DNA of 64,000 bases from Comamonas sp. Y33R10-2 (GCF_019355935.1 NZ_CP079925.1:2852001-2916000), one strand, 5' to 3'; positions 29,098 to 38,779 are shown, counted from the first letter of the stretch. Numbers and translations are program-made. Notes: generated by a model from the sequence alone, not told the origin.

Positions 29098-29715
29098 TTA
29101 TTTAGCGGCGGCCGGAGCCGCAGGCTTGGAGAAATCCACAGCGGGGGGCTGCGAAATCTGGGCCTCGTTTTGCACGGTGAAGGTGGGCTTCACGTTGTAG
29201 CTAAAGACCTTGGCTGTGAGATTGGTGGGGAAGCTGCGCGCCAGCACGTTGTAGGCCTGCACGGTACCGATGTACTCGTTACGGGCCACGGTGATGCGAT
29301 TTTCTGTGCCCTCCAGCGTCAGGCGCAAATCGCGGAATGCTTGATTGGCCTTGAGGTCTGGATATTTCTCAGCCACCACCATCAGGCGGGACAGTGCACC
29401 TGAAAGTTCGCCCTGTGCTTGCTGGAATTTGTTGAAGGCTTCGGGGTTGTTAATCAGCTCAGGAGTGGCCTGAATGGACGTGGCTTTGGAGCGCGCCTCA
29501 ATCACTTTGGTCAAGGTGTCTTGTTCAAAATTGGCTTCGCCCTTGACGGTGGCAACGATGTTAGGAATCAGGTCAGAGCGGCGCTGGTATTGGTTCAGCA
29601 CCTCGCCCCATGCGGCCTTGGACTTTTCGTCCAGACGCTGAAAGTCGTTGTAGCCGCAACCCGTGAGGGAGAGCATGGAGGCAGCAGTCGCAATCATTAC
29701 AAGCCAGCGTTTCAT
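29098..29715 (-). CDS. lemA: LemA family lipoprotein
   Basis: 205 residues with a lipoprotein signal (MKRWLVMIATAASMLSLTGC, Cys20) and the LemA four-helix domain. The sequence NDFQRLDEKSKAAWGEVLNQYQRRSDLIPNIVATVKGEANFEQDTL is diagnostic, as is ENRITVARNEYIGTVQAYN. A Pro/Ala tail follows. First gene of a lemA-TPM-TPM operon, 24 bases from the next gene. Confidence 0.93.
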   Translation of the reverse strand: MKRWLVMIATAASMLSLTGCGYNDFQRLDEKSKAAWGEVLNQYQRRSDLIPNIVATVKGEANFEQDTLTKVIEARSKATSIQATPELINNPEAFNKFQQAQGELSGALSRLMVVAEKYPDLKANQAFRDLRLTLEGTENRITVARNEYIGTVQAYNVLARSFPTNLTAKVFSYNVKPTFTVQNEAQISQPPAVDFSKPAAPAAAK

Positions 29716-29857
29716 GGGTGTTTCCAGTCGCTAAATAGATGCTGAAACCATAGCATAGGCGTTTGACTTGCGTACGTGCGTACAGGGCTTGTGTGTTTGT
29801 CCGTCATCGCATGGCGCTAGCATTGCAACCATAACCCATGCCTATGCTTTGCCCCCT

Positions 29858-30871
29858 ATGAGTTTTGAGCAATTTCGCGCCCCTTGGTGGCAGCCCGGTG
29901 GTCATGTGCAAACCATCTGGTCAGCGCTTTACGCCCGTTATAAAACCAAAGGTATTGAGCCCTTGCCTTGGCTGCGTGAGCGCTGGGATACGCCGGATGG
30001 TGACTTTATTGATGTCGATTTTTCCAGCCACCCGTTAGCTGGCAATGCGCCCACGCTGGTGCTGTTTCATGGGCTGGAAGGCTCATCGAATAGTCATTAC
30101 GCCAAAGCCACGGCGCTGGTGTGTGCGCAGCGCGGCTGGCGCTTGGCTGTCCCTCATTTTCGGGGTTGCAGTGGCGAGCCTAATCGCCTGCTGCGTGCTT
30201 ATCACTCAGGCGATGTGGACGAGGTGGATTGGATTTTGAAGCGAGTACAACAAGGCGCTGGCGGCGACTTGCTGGCCATGGGTATATCGCTGGGCGGCAA
30301 TGCACTGGCGCGCTGGGCCGGTGTGCAGCAGCAGGCCGCGTTGCAGGTCATCAAAGGCGCTGCCGTGGTGTCTGCGCCGCTTGATTTGGTGTCTGGCGGG
30401 CTGAACTTGGGGCGTGGACTTAACCGCTGGATTTACACGCCCATGTTTCTGCGTACGCTGGTGCCCAAGGCGCTGGCCAAATGGCAGCAGTCGCCGGGCT
30501 TGTTTGACAAAGCAGCGCTGCAGAGCGCACGCACCTTGCAGGCATTTGATGATGTGTTTACCGGGCCTGTGCACGGCTTTAAAAACGCCGATGATTACTG
30601 GACTCAGGCATCGGCCAAGCCTTTGCTCAAACAGGTGGCTGTGCCGCTGCTGCTGCTCAATGCGCTAAACGACCCGTTTGTGCCCGCGAACAGCCTGCCT
30701 GCGCAAAGTGATGTGAGCGCATCAGTACAGCTTTGGCAGCCCGCACATGGCGGACATGCTGGCTTTTCAAGTGGAACATGGCCGGCCCATGTGCAGGCCA
30801 TGCCGCAGGCGGTAACGCAGTGGCTGGCGCAATACTTGCCTGAATTTCATCAGAAAAATAAGGAGAGATAG
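29858..30871 (+). CDS. YheT-family alpha/beta hydrolase
   Basis: 337-residue alpha/beta hydrolase of the YheT/ABHD1-3 type. LVLFHGLEGSSNSHYAKA carries the oxyanion motif. The nucleophile is Ser in LLAMGISLGGNALARWAG (GXSXG). The acid is in LLNALNDPFVP and the histidine in PAHGGHAGF. ATG at 29858 opens MSFEQFRAPWWQPGGHVQTIW, the conserved family start. Likely an esterase or lipase of unknown substrate. Its stop is three bases from the next gene, so the two form an operon. Confidence 0.9.
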   Translation: MSFEQFRAPWWQPGGHVQTIWSALYARYKTKGIEPLPWLRERWDTPDGDFIDVDFSSHPLAGNAPTLVLFHGLEGSSNSHYAKATALVCAQRGWRLAVPHFRGCSGEPNRLLRAYHSGDVDEVDWILKRVQQGAGGDLLAMGISLGGNALARWAGVQQQAALQVIKGAAVVSAPLDLVSGGLNLGRGLNRWIYTPMFLRTLVPKALAKWQQSPGLFDKAALQSARTLQAFDDVFTGPVHGFKNADDYWTQASAKPLLKQVAVPLLLLNALNDPFVPANSLPAQSDVSASVQLWQPAHGGHAGFSSGTWPAHVQAMPQAVTQWLAQYLPEFHQKNKER

Positions 30872-30874
30872 CCA

Positions 30875-31432
30875 ATGGATGACATCGTGAAGCAGGCCAT
30901 GGCCAAGTGGCCCAATGTGCCCGCCTGCAGTGGCTGGTTGGGGCTGGATGCGCGGGGGCAATGGTGGTTGCGCGACGATCCGGCTCAGGCTTGTGGCGCC
31001 TTTACCAGCGGCAAGCCCGGAGCCAAGGGCAGCGAACTGCGCCATGAAAAACTAGCGGATTTCATTGCCCGTAATTACTTGGCGCAGCCCGATGGCCGCT
31101 GGTACTTTCAAAACGGTCCCCAGCGCGTATATGTGGAGCTGGAATCGGCCCCGTGGATTTGGCGCGTGCGCTGCACAGAGCAAGGCGTGCATCTGCATAG
31201 CCACACGGGCCAAGAGTTGCAGCTATCGCTGGTGCAGCAGGTAGTGATGGATGAGCTGGGAAGACTGTTCTTGGCCCTGCCGCAAGGCTTGGGCATGGTG
31301 CACAGCCTCGACATGCTGGATGCAGCCAACGCTCTGGAGCGAGGTGATCTGCCCGAGGTGCAAGAGATGCAGAGCGCTTTGCTGCCTGTCCAGTTTGGCT
31401 ATGCGTTGAGCCCTGAGGCTATGCAAAATTGA
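30875..31432 (+). CDS. Conserved Burkholderiales protein of unknown function
   Basis: 185 residues, cytoplasmic, no membrane segments. MAKWPNVPACSGWLGLDARGQWWLRDD and a later DGRWYFQNGPQRVYVELESAPWIWRV look like a conserved domain known mainly from Burkholderiales (I believe labelled DUF2946, not certain). Rich in Trp and acidic residues. Three bases after the hydrolase gene with AAGGAGAGA as ribosome site, so co-expressed with it. Confidence 0.7.
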   Translation: MDDIVKQAMAKWPNVPACSGWLGLDARGQWWLRDDPAQACGAFTSGKPGAKGSELRHEKLADFIARNYLAQPDGRWYFQNGPQRVYVELESAPWIWRVRCTEQGVHLHSHTGQELQLSLVQQVVMDELGRLFLALPQGLGMVHSLDMLDAANALERGDLPEVQEMQSALLPVQFGYALSPEAMQN

Positions 31433-31477
31433 TAGCTATTAGTCCAATTAAATAAAGGACTAGAGGGCGAAAACAAT

Positions 31478-31500
31478 AAAACCGACTCAAGGCCGGTTTT
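31478..31500. terminator. Weak bidirectional terminator
   Basis: AAAACCG / CGGTTTT with a nine-base loop lies between the convergent gene at 30875-31432 and the cytochrome c gene ending at 31534. On the minus strand it is followed by TTTTATTGTTTT. Confidence 0.6.
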
Positions 31501-31533
31501 AGGTTTGAAGCATGAGTTTTTGCGCTGCTTTGC

Positions 31534-32427
31534 TTATTTAGCGGCGTCCACCATGTATTGGATGGCGGCTTTAAAGTCCGCGTCAGAGGCAGTCGATCCA
31601 CCCTTGGGCGGCATGGCACCAACGCCTTTGGTGGCTTTGGCGACGATCTGGTCCATGCCTTGGGCAATGAATGGAGCCCAAGCCGCTTTGTCGCCAAACT
31701 TGGGTGCGCCAGCAACGCCGCTGCTGTGGCAGACCACGCAAGTCGTGTCGTAAATGCCTTTGCCCACATTGGATGCGGCGGCAGGTGCAGCAGCTGCTTC
31801 AGCTGCTGCAGGAACTGAGGGGTTGGCGGGTGTGGCCGCAGCTACAGGAGCCGGCACAGTGGTAGCTGCTGGAGTTGCCGCAGCTGGAGCAGCATCGGCA
31901 CTGGCTGCGCCCGCTGCATCAGCGGCAGTGGCAGGGGGCTTGGGTTCAGGGAAGCTGCCGCCTGCGGCATTGGCCATGTAGACCACGCCCCGGGCGATTT
32001 CGGTGTCATTGAATTCGCCGCCGCCTTGGGGTGCCATAGCCCCCTTGCCAGCCAGCGATGAATGCACCAGCGTTTCCAGACCCAGCTTGAGGCGAGGGCC
32101 CCAAGCTGCCGCGTCTTGGAACTTGGGAGCGCCAGCAGCACCTGTTGCGTGGCAAGCCGCGCACTGGGATTTGTAGACCTCTTCACCACCGCGCAAAGGG
32201 CGGTTGGCGTCGCGGATCTCAATCGTGCCGACTTTTTGCAAGCGCACCGCTTTGGCCATCTCTGGGTTGCCAGCGCCGGGACCCGTCGTCTCGGAGGAGG
32301 TCACGAATTTGACCAAACCGATGATGACCAGAATGGGGACCACAAATGCGAAGAGGACAGCCAGCAACAGCTGCTTAGGTTTTTTGATGGGGCCGGTATG
32401 GGCTTCTTCGTGGTGTTGCTCGCTCAT
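31534..32427 (-). CDS. Di-heme c5-type cytochrome c, membrane-anchored
   Basis: 297 residues. A positively charged start (IKKPKQ) and one membrane helix (about residues 19-42) anchor the protein. The first heme domain has SQCAACHATGAAGAPKFQDAAAWGPRL (CAACH at 89-93), and its distal Met is in GKGAMAPQGG. A linker of 60 residues of Ala, Pro and Thr follows. The second heme domain mirrors the first (CVVCHSSGVAGAPKFGDKAAWAPF, then GVGAMPPKGG). The two domains look like an internal duplication. Probably a periplasmic electron donor to a terminal oxidase. Confidence 0.92.
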   Translation of the reverse strand: MSEQHHEEAHTGPIKKPKQLLLAVLFAFVVPILVIIGLVKFVTSSETTGPGAGNPEMAKAVRLQKVGTIEIRDANRPLRGGEEVYKSQCAACHATGAAGAPKFQDAAAWGPRLKLGLETLVHSSLAGKGAMAPQGGGEFNDTEIARGVVYMANAAGGSFPEPKPPATAADAAGAASADAAPAAATPAATTVPAPVAAATPANPSVPAAAEAAAAPAAASNVGKGIYDTTCVVCHSSGVAGAPKFGDKAAWAPFIAQGMDQIVAKATKGVGAMPPKGGSTASDADFKAAIQYMVDAAK

Positions 32428-32573
32428 GAAGTCCTCTGAGATCGTGTGATAGGAGTTATCAAATCATTATAGAAGTGAGGGTTAAGAATGCCAGTGCACG
32501 ACGATACGGGTTGACGCGCGCTGGATAAAGGAGTTGCGTTGGATCAAGCTTGCGCAATTTTTGATGGGGCATG

Positions 32574-32598
32574 AAAAAAGGCGTCCGAAGACGCCTTT
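32574..32598 (-). terminator. Terminator of the efflux operon
   Basis: On the minus strand AAAGGCGTC, TTCG loop, GACGCCTTTTTT lies 24 bases past the stop of the outer-membrane factor gene. Same TTCG-capped design as after lipA. Confidence 0.85.
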
Positions 32599-32621
32599 GT
32601 AGCTTGCTGCCAATTTGGAGT

Positions 32622-34061
32622 TTATGGAGCACTTGTTGCTGGGGCTGAAGCCGTGGCGTTCGCCGCAGCCTCAGTCCATCCACCGCCCAAAACCTTGTAG
32701 AGGTTAACTTGGGTTTGCAGCTGCGAAAGGCGCACTTGCACCACGGATTGCTCCAGTGCAAACAGCGAGCGCTGCGCATCCAGCAAGTCCAGATAGCTGG
32801 CCACGCCGTTGGTGTAGCGCAGGTCAGACAGCTTGTAGCGGATTTGCTCGGCCTCCAGCTGGCGCGACTGTGCGTCGAGCTGCTCCTTAAAGGCGCGGCG
32901 GTTTACCAGCGTGTCAGACACTTCGCGGAAGGCCGATTGGATGGCTCCTTCGTACTGCGCCACGGCAATTTTCTCGTTGGCCTGCGCAACCTTCAAATTG
33001 GCGCGGGTGCGGCCAGCGTTGAAGATAGGCAGATACAGAGAAGGCGCGATGGTGAAGGCCGCAGAGTCTGAGCTGAATAGATCAGAGACTTTAGAGTTCA
33101 CAAAACCCGCCGATGCAGTCAGCGAGATGTTCGGGAAGAACATTGCGCGCGCTGCACCAATGCTGGCATTGGCGGCAATCATGCTTTGCTCGGCCTGACG
33201 AATATCAGGGCGGCGCAGCAGCAGCTCAGAAGGCAGGCCTGCAGGCACATCGGCCAGCGCAGGCAACTCACGCAACTTTTGGCCTTGCATGCTGCTGAGC
33301 AACTCAGCAGGCAAAGTTTGGCCCACAAGCAAGGTGAGTGTATTGACATCGCGTTCACGCTGGCCTGTTTGTTGGGCCAGTGTGGAGCGGGCGCTTTCGG
33401 TCAGCGACTGCGCTTGGCGGAAGTCCAGCTCAGAAGTCACCCCTGCATCCAGACGCAGCTTGGTGAGCTTGATGGACTCTTCGCGCGTGCTCAGCGTGCG
33501 GCGTGAAATGGCCAGCAGTTCTTCATCCGCATGCAAGTTGAGCCAAGTGTTGGCGACATTCGCAATCAGGCTGATTTGCGCGGCCTTGCGGCCTTCTTCT
33601 GTCGCCAAGTATTGGGCTAAAGCTTGCTGCTTGAGGCTGCTGATGCGGCCCCAGAAGTCGATCTCCCAGCTAGGCATAGACAAGCCCGCCATGTACGAGT
33701 TGCCGTACTGGCCGGTTGCTGCATTCGGCTGGCGGCTGGCGCTGGCGGCAGCACCGATTTCAGGGAACTGGCCAGCACGCTGAATTTGGTACTGGGCCCG
33801 TGCCTTTTCGATGTTGAGCATCGCCACGCGCAGGTCGCGGTTGTTGTCCAGCGCGAGCTGGATCACTTGCTGCAAGCGAGGGTCCGTAAAGAACTGCTGC
33901 CACGGAATGTCCGCTGCAGCCACAGCGCCTGCCGTCTGCGCAGCGGTCGTGGAGTATTGCTCAGCCACGGGCTGTGGCTGACGCTCCAGTTGAGGGATGA
34001 AAGAGCAGCCGCTGGCCAGCAGTGCGCTGGCCAATGCTACAGGTAGCAAGGTCTTATTCAT
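32622..34061 (-). CDS. RND efflux outer-membrane lipoprotein (NodT/OprM family)
   Basis: 479-residue trimeric outer-membrane channel. Lipoprotein signal MNKTLLPVALASALLASGC (Cys19). Two repeats of the OEP domain: ARAQYQIQRAGQFPEIGAAASASRQ and AEQSMIAANASIGAARAMFFPNISLTASAGF. The end is SQLQTQVNLYKVLGGGW. ATG at 34061 is chosen because an upstream in-frame start (34196) would lack a signal peptide. It overlaps the pump gene by eight bases and completes the tripartite system. Confidence 0.95.
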   Translation of the reverse strand: MNKTLLPVALASALLASGCSFIPQLERQPQPVAEQYSTTAAQTAGAVAAADIPWQQFFTDPRLQQVIQLALDNNRDLRVAMLNIEKARAQYQIQRAGQFPEIGAAASASRQPNAATGQYGNSYMAGLSMPSWEIDFWGRISSLKQQALAQYLATEEGRKAAQISLIANVANTWLNLHADEELLAISRRTLSTREESIKLTKLRLDAGVTSELDFRQAQSLTESARSTLAQQTGQRERDVNTLTLLVGQTLPAELLSSMQGQKLRELPALADVPAGLPSELLLRRPDIRQAEQSMIAANASIGAARAMFFPNISLTASAGFVNSKVSDLFSSDSAAFTIAPSLYLPIFNAGRTRANLKVAQANEKIAVAQYEGAIQSAFREVSDTLVNRRAFKEQLDAQSRQLEAEQIRYKLSDLRYTNGVASYLDLLDAQRSLFALEQSVVQVRLSQLQTQVNLYKVLGGGWTEAAANATASAPATSAP

Positions 34062-37000
34062 GATGCGAGCCTCCCTGTGCCGTCGGGGTGGGGGCAATGG
34101 GGGCACTTGGGTCGTCTTGTTTGGATTTTTTGCCGAACAGCTTGAACACGACGACAAAGAACACGGGAACCAGGAACACCGACAACGGCGTACCAATCAC
34201 CATGCCCCAGAACACACCGGTACCAATCGCCTTTTGGCTGGCAGCGCTGGCGCCAGAAGCGATGTACAGCGGCACGACACCCAAAATGAAGGCCAAAGAG
34301 GTCATCAAAATGGGGCGGAAACGCAGGTGAGCGGCTTCCAGTGCCGAGTCCAGAACACTCTTGCCCTGTGCATGCAAATCCTTGGCGAACTCCACAATCA
34401 AAATGGCGTTCTTGGCTGACAAACCGATCACGGTAATCAGCGCCACTTGGAAGTAGATGTCGTTAGGCATACCGCGCATCAGCACACCGGCCACGGCACC
34501 GAACACGCCCAAAGGCACGACCAGCATCACGGACAGAGGAATGCTCCAGCTTTCATACAAAGCAGCCAAGCACAGGAACACAGCCAGCAGCGAGAACGCG
34601 TACAGCAGCATGGCGGAGGAGCCAGCCTTCTTTTCGTCCAGAGACTGGCCTGTCCACTCGTAGCCAAAGCCTTGAGGCAACTCGGCCGCCAGCTTTTCCA
34701 TCTCCTTCATGGCATCCCCGCTGGTGTAGCCGGGCTTGGCTTGACCGGTAATGCTCATAGAGGCGTAGCCGTTGTAGCGAGTCATCTGCATAGGACCGCT
34801 GACCCACTTGCTTGTGGCGAGCGTGGACAATTCCACCAGCTTGCCTTCGGAGTTGGGGACAGTCAGTCTGAGCACATCTTCGGGCTGCATGCGGCGTGAC
34901 GCATCTGCCTGAATCGTGACGCGCTGCATATAACCCTTGTTGGGGAAGTCGGTGGAGTTGGTCGAGCCCAGCGCTGCTGACAGCGTGGTCGCGATGTCCG
35001 CCATATTCACCTTCTGGGCATAAACGGCATCGCGGTTGATGTCGATCTTCCACTGAGGTGCGTCTTCCACACCGTCAAAGCGTACGCCCGCCAAGATGGG
35101 GCTGGCATTGGCTTTTTGGATCAGCTCATTGCGTGCTGCAAGCAGTGCGGCGTGGCCCTTGGCAGAGCGGTCTTGCAGGCGGAAGGTAAAGCCGTCACTG
35201 TTGCCCAGCTCAGGAATGGATGGCGGCACCAGCGTGAAGATAAATCCATCACGCAGTGTCGACATCGCGCCCATGGTGCGGCCCGCATAAGAGGTCGCAT
35301 CTGAGCCCTTGGCTTTGCGCTCAGACCAGTCCTTGAGCGTAGTGAATGACAAGCCCACGTTCTGGCCCTGACCAGCAAAGCTGAAGCCAATAATGCTCAC
35401 GATGTCAGCAACTTCGGGCTGGCTGAGTGCAAACTTTTCCAGCTCGCCCATGGTCTTGCTGGTGCGCTCCAGCGTGGCACCCGGAGGCAGCTGGGTCAGC
35501 GAAATCACATAACCCTGATCTTCCACGGGCAAGAAGGAGGTGGGCAGCTTCAAGAAGATAAAGGCCGCACCTGCAATCACCAGCACGTAGACGAGTAGGG
35601 ACTGTGTTGAGCGCTTGACCACAGTTGCGACAGCGCGGGAGTAGCGGTTGGTTCCGGCTTCAAACTTGCGGTTGAACCAGTTGAAGAAGGGACCAAGCAA
35701 GCCGGTCTTCTTGTCATGCGCATGGCCCTTAGGAATGGGCTTGAGCATGGTAGCGCACAGGGCGGGCGTCAGCGTCAGAGCAAAGAAGCCTGAGAAGAAG
35801 ATGGAGATCGCCATCACCAGCGAGAACTGGCGGTAGATCGCACCTGTCGCACCGCCAAACAGCGCCAGAGGCAGGAAAACGGTCACCAAAATCACGGTAA
35901 TACCGACCACGGCGCCTTGAATCTGACCCATGGCTTTAAGCGTGGCTTCCTTGGGGGGCAGACCCTCTTCGGCCATGATGCGCTCGACGTTTTCCACCAC
36001 CACAATCGCATCGTCCACCACGATACCAATCACCAGCACCATGGCGAACATGGCCAGAATGTTGATGGACAGACCGGCCACCAGCATGACCGCAAAGGTT
36101 CCTAGCAAGGCGATTGGCACCACGATGGTGGGAATCAGCGTGTAGCGGATGTTCTGCAAGAAGATCAGCATCACGATGAAGACCAGTACGATGGCTTCAA
36201 GCAGCGTAGAGACCACCTTTTCGATGGAGATTTTCACGAACTTGGAGGTGTCGTAAGGCGATGACCACTTCACGCCGGGCGGCAGGAAGGGAGCCAGATC
36301 ACCCATCTTCGCGTACACCAACTTAGCCGTAGCCATGGCGTTGGCAGTGGCAGTCAGCTGTACGGCCATGGCCACGGCGGGTTTGCCGTTCAGGCGAGAC
36401 TGAAAGCCGTAGCTTTCTGTGCCCAGTTCAACGCGACCAATGTCCTTGATGCGAACAGTTGAGCCATCAGCATTCGAGCGCAGCACCACTTCGGCAAACT
36501 CTTCAGGCGTTGACAGCTGACCGGGAACCACGATGGTCGCGTTCATGCCCGTGCCGGGCAGGCTGGGCGTGTTGCCCAGAGAGCCGCCAGAAATCTGCAG
36601 ATTTTGTGAGGCGATGGATGCGTTGATTTGCGCGATCGACATGTTGTAGCCCTGCAGCTTGGCAGGATCTACCCAGATACGCATAGCGCGCCCAGATGCA
36701 AACAGCTGGGCTGTACCTACGCCATCCAGACGCTGAATTTCAGGCAGGACGTTGCGGTTTACGTAATCGGCGACATCATCGTTGGGTGTTTCCCCGTTTT
36801 CTGACTGGAAGGCCAGAATCATCAGGAAGTTGCTCATCGACTTTTCAACGCGCACACCCAGAGCCTGAACAATCTGCGGCAGGCGAGACTGAACGCGGGC
36901 CAAGCGGTTTTGCACGTCTACTTGTGCCAAATCCTGATTCGTGCCGGGCTCGAAAGTTACGGTCAGCGTGCCTTGGCCAGTGGCCGAGGCGCTGGTGCTC

Positions 37001-37233
37001 ATGTACAACATGCCGGTGGCGCCATTCATCTCACGTTCAATGAGTTGAAGCACCGAGTCCGTCATGGTCTGCGCTGTTGCACCAGGGTAAGTTGCCGTCA
37101 CCGTGATGGTGGGCGGCGCAACCGTCGGGAACTGCGATACGGGCAGTTTTGTGATGGCGATAACGCCTGCGAGAATCACGAAAATCGAGATTACCCAGGC
37201 AAAAATCGGTCTATGGATAAAGAACTTAGACAT
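34054..37233 (-). CDS. RND multidrug efflux pump, inner-membrane subunit (HAE1/AcrB family)
   Basis: 1059-residue proton-driven drug transporter with 12 membrane helices and two large periplasmic loops. MSKFFIHRPIFAWVISIFVILAG is the standard start. The proton-relay pair Asp407-Asp408 sits in MVLVIGIVVDDAIVVVENVERI, exactly as numbered in E. coli AcrB. Other marks are FSGFFALTLTPALCATML and LITVIGLSAKNAILIVEFAKD. Substrates cannot be read from sequence but multidrug export is typical. Middle gene of the operon, 14 bases after the adaptor. Confidence 0.97.
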   Translation of the reverse strand: MSKFFIHRPIFAWVISIFVILAGVIAITKLPVSQFPTVAPPTITVTATYPGATAQTMTDSVLQLIEREMNGATGMLYMSTSASATGQGTLTVTFEPGTNQDLAQVDVQNRLARVQSRLPQIVQALGVRVEKSMSNFLMILAFQSENGETPNDDVADYVNRNVLPEIQRLDGVGTAQLFASGRAMRIWVDPAKLQGYNMSIAQINASIASQNLQISGGSLGNTPSLPGTGMNATIVVPGQLSTPEEFAEVVLRSNADGSTVRIKDIGRVELGTESYGFQSRLNGKPAVAMAVQLTATANAMATAKLVYAKMGDLAPFLPPGVKWSSPYDTSKFVKISIEKVVSTLLEAIVLVFIVMLIFLQNIRYTLIPTIVVPIALLGTFAVMLVAGLSINILAMFAMVLVIGIVVDDAIVVVENVERIMAEEGLPPKEATLKAMGQIQGAVVGITVILVTVFLPLALFGGATGAIYRQFSLVMAISIFFSGFFALTLTPALCATMLKPIPKGHAHDKKTGLLGPFFNWFNRKFEAGTNRYSRAVATVVKRSTQSLLVYVLVIAGAAFIFLKLPTSFLPVEDQGYVISLTQLPPGATLERTSKTMGELEKFALSQPEVADIVSIIGFSFAGQGQNVGLSFTTLKDWSERKAKGSDATSYAGRTMGAMSTLRDGFIFTLVPPSIPELGNSDGFTFRLQDRSAKGHAALLAARNELIQKANASPILAGVRFDGVEDAPQWKIDINRDAVYAQKVNMADIATTLSAALGSTNSTDFPNKGYMQRVTIQADASRRMQPEDVLRLTVPNSEGKLVELSTLATSKWVSGPMQMTRYNGYASMSITGQAKPGYTSGDAMKEMEKLAAELPQGFGYEWTGQSLDEKKAGSSAMLLYAFSLLAVFLCLAALYESWSIPLSVMLVVPLGVFGAVAGVLMRGMPNDIYFQVALITVIGLSAKNAILIVEFAKDLHAQGKSVLDSALEAAHLRFRPILMTSLAFILGVVPLYIASGASAASQKAIGTGVFWGMVIGTPLSVFLVPVFFVVVFKLFGKKSKQDDPSAPIAPTPTAQGGSHHE

Positions 37234-37247
37234 GGATCGTATGCCTG

Positions 37248-38561
37248 TTACTTAGCTGCTGGCGCATCGCCTGCGCCTTCAGCGGCTGCGGGCTTGTCTT
37301 GCGCTGGTGCTTCGGGTGCAGCAGCCGGGGCTGGCTGAGTTGGCGCGGCTGGGGTGGCGTTAAATTCCACGGGCTTTACCTTCTTGGCGCCCATGCCAAC
37401 TTTGATCAAGCCATCGACCATCACCTTCTCGCCGGTCTTCAAGCCGGAGGTCACAACCCAGTTACTTCCGCTCGATTGGCTGATTTGCACTGGGCGGGGG
37501 GCGACAGAGCCGTCCTCGGCAACGATCATGACAAAGTTGCCCTTCTCATTGCGTGTCACGGCTTGCTGAGGAATCAGCACAGCGTTTTCCATCTGAGCTT
37601 GCTCCAAGCGCACACGCACATAGGTGCCGGGCAGCAGCATGCCATCGGGGTTAGGCAGTTCTGCGCGCACGCTAACTTGGCCAGTTGTGGGGTCTACTGA
37701 GAGATCGGTAAACAGCAGCTTGCCGGTGTGTGCGTACTCTTTGCCATCGTCCAAATAGACGTGGACGCGAGCGGCGTTATCACCTATTTTTGCTAACTTG
37801 CCAGAAGTCAATGCTTCACGCATGCGCATGATTTCAGAGGATGACTGTGTCAGATTGACGTACAGCGGATTGACTTGCTGAATAGTCGCCAGCGGAGTGG
37901 CCTCACCTTGACCAACCAAGGCGCCTTCCGTGACAAGTGCGCGGCCGATGCGGCCGGAAATAGGTGCTGTTACGCTGGCATAGCCTAGGCTGACATTGGC
38001 ATTGGTCACTGCGGCTTTGCCGGCAGCCACTTGAGCTTGCGCGGCCTTCTCGTTAGCGATGGCAGTGTCATATTCCTGCTTGCTAATCGCGTTGGCTTCT
38101 ACCAGCGGTTTGTAGCGGCGGGCTGTCGCAGAGGCTTGCGCCAAGCTGGCTTCAGCTTGAGCCAGCGTGGCTTGTGCGCTTTGCAAGTTGGCTTTGTAGG
38201 GGGCGTTGTCAATTTGGTAGAGAGCTTGACCGGCTTTGACGTCAGAGCCTTCTTGGAAGAGACGCTTTTGGACAATGCCTGCTGCGCGGGCGCGAACCTG
38301 TGCAATGCGAGAGGCTTCGAGGCGACCGGGAAGATCGGAAACCAAGGGCACGTTTTGCAACGAAACGGTGATCACACCGACTTCGGGGAGTTGCTGCTGC
38401 GCTGCCGCTTGTGATTTTTGTGCCTCTTCTTTTTTGTCACCGCAGGCAGTAAGGCCCAAGGCCGCAAGCAAGCTCAGGCTGATAGCCATGGAGCGGGTGC
38501 AGGAGGTTGAAAATTTGGGCTGACTGTTCAGAGCCTTGTGTTCTTCATACATCGGGTGCAT
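37248..38561 (-). CDS. RND efflux periplasmic adaptor (MFP, AcrA/MexA family)
   Basis: 437-residue membrane fusion protein. A long leader precedes the lipobox LTAC (Cys40). The lipoyl-like and hairpin segments are QVRARAAGIVQKRLFQEGSDVKAGQALYQIDNAPYKANL and VTAPISGRIGRALVTEGALVG, and the beta-barrel is DGMLLPGTYVRVRLEQA. ATG at 38561 is chosen for its GGAAGGA site; another ATG (38489) directly before the hydrophobic stretch is possible. First gene of the efflux operon, transcribed away from the TetR gene. Confidence 0.94.
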   Translation of the reverse strand: MHPMYEEHKALNSQPKFSTSCTRSMAISLSLLAALGLTACGDKKEEAQKSQAAAQQQLPEVGVITVSLQNVPLVSDLPGRLEASRIAQVRARAAGIVQKRLFQEGSDVKAGQALYQIDNAPYKANLQSAQATLAQAEASLAQASATARRYKPLVEANAISKQEYDTAIANEKAAQAQVAAGKAAVTNANVSLGYASVTAPISGRIGRALVTEGALVGQGEATPLATIQQVNPLYVNLTQSSSEIMRMREALTSGKLAKIGDNAARVHVYLDDGKEYAHTGKLLFTDLSVDPTTGQVSVRAELPNPDGMLLPGTYVRVRLEQAQMENAVLIPQQAVTRNEKGNFVMIVAEDGSVAPRPVQISQSSGSNWVVTSGLKTGEKVMVDGLIKVGMGAKKVKPVEFNATPAAPTQPAPAAAPEAPAQDKPAAAEGAGDAPAAK

Positions 38562-38671
38562 GAACGTCCTTCCGGTTGGCATGGTGAAAACGAGAATAGA
38601 GCACCGTCCAGAACGGAGTGCTCATCTAAGGGTTTCCCTTGAAGGAAATTTATATATCAGTGTTGAAGAAA

Positions 38672-38697
38672 TTATACATACATCCGTAAATGTATAA
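38672..38697. promoter_or_regulatory. Operator palindrome between efflux operon and TetR gene
   Basis: Perfect 8-bp arms TTATACAT / ATGTATAA around a 10-base centre. The whole resembles the AcrR operator of E. coli (ATACATACAT ... AAATGTAT). Each arm contains a TATAAT in outward orientation (38676-38671 minus, 38693-38698 plus). A repressor bound here would therefore cover the -10 boxes of both divergent promoters. Confidence 0.7.
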
Positions 38698-38779
38698 TTG
38701 AAAGATCTACATGAGCACATGTTTAAAAGAGCTGATTTCATTGTGCGCTGCATGGAAACGTTTGATTTAAAGGTGAGTT

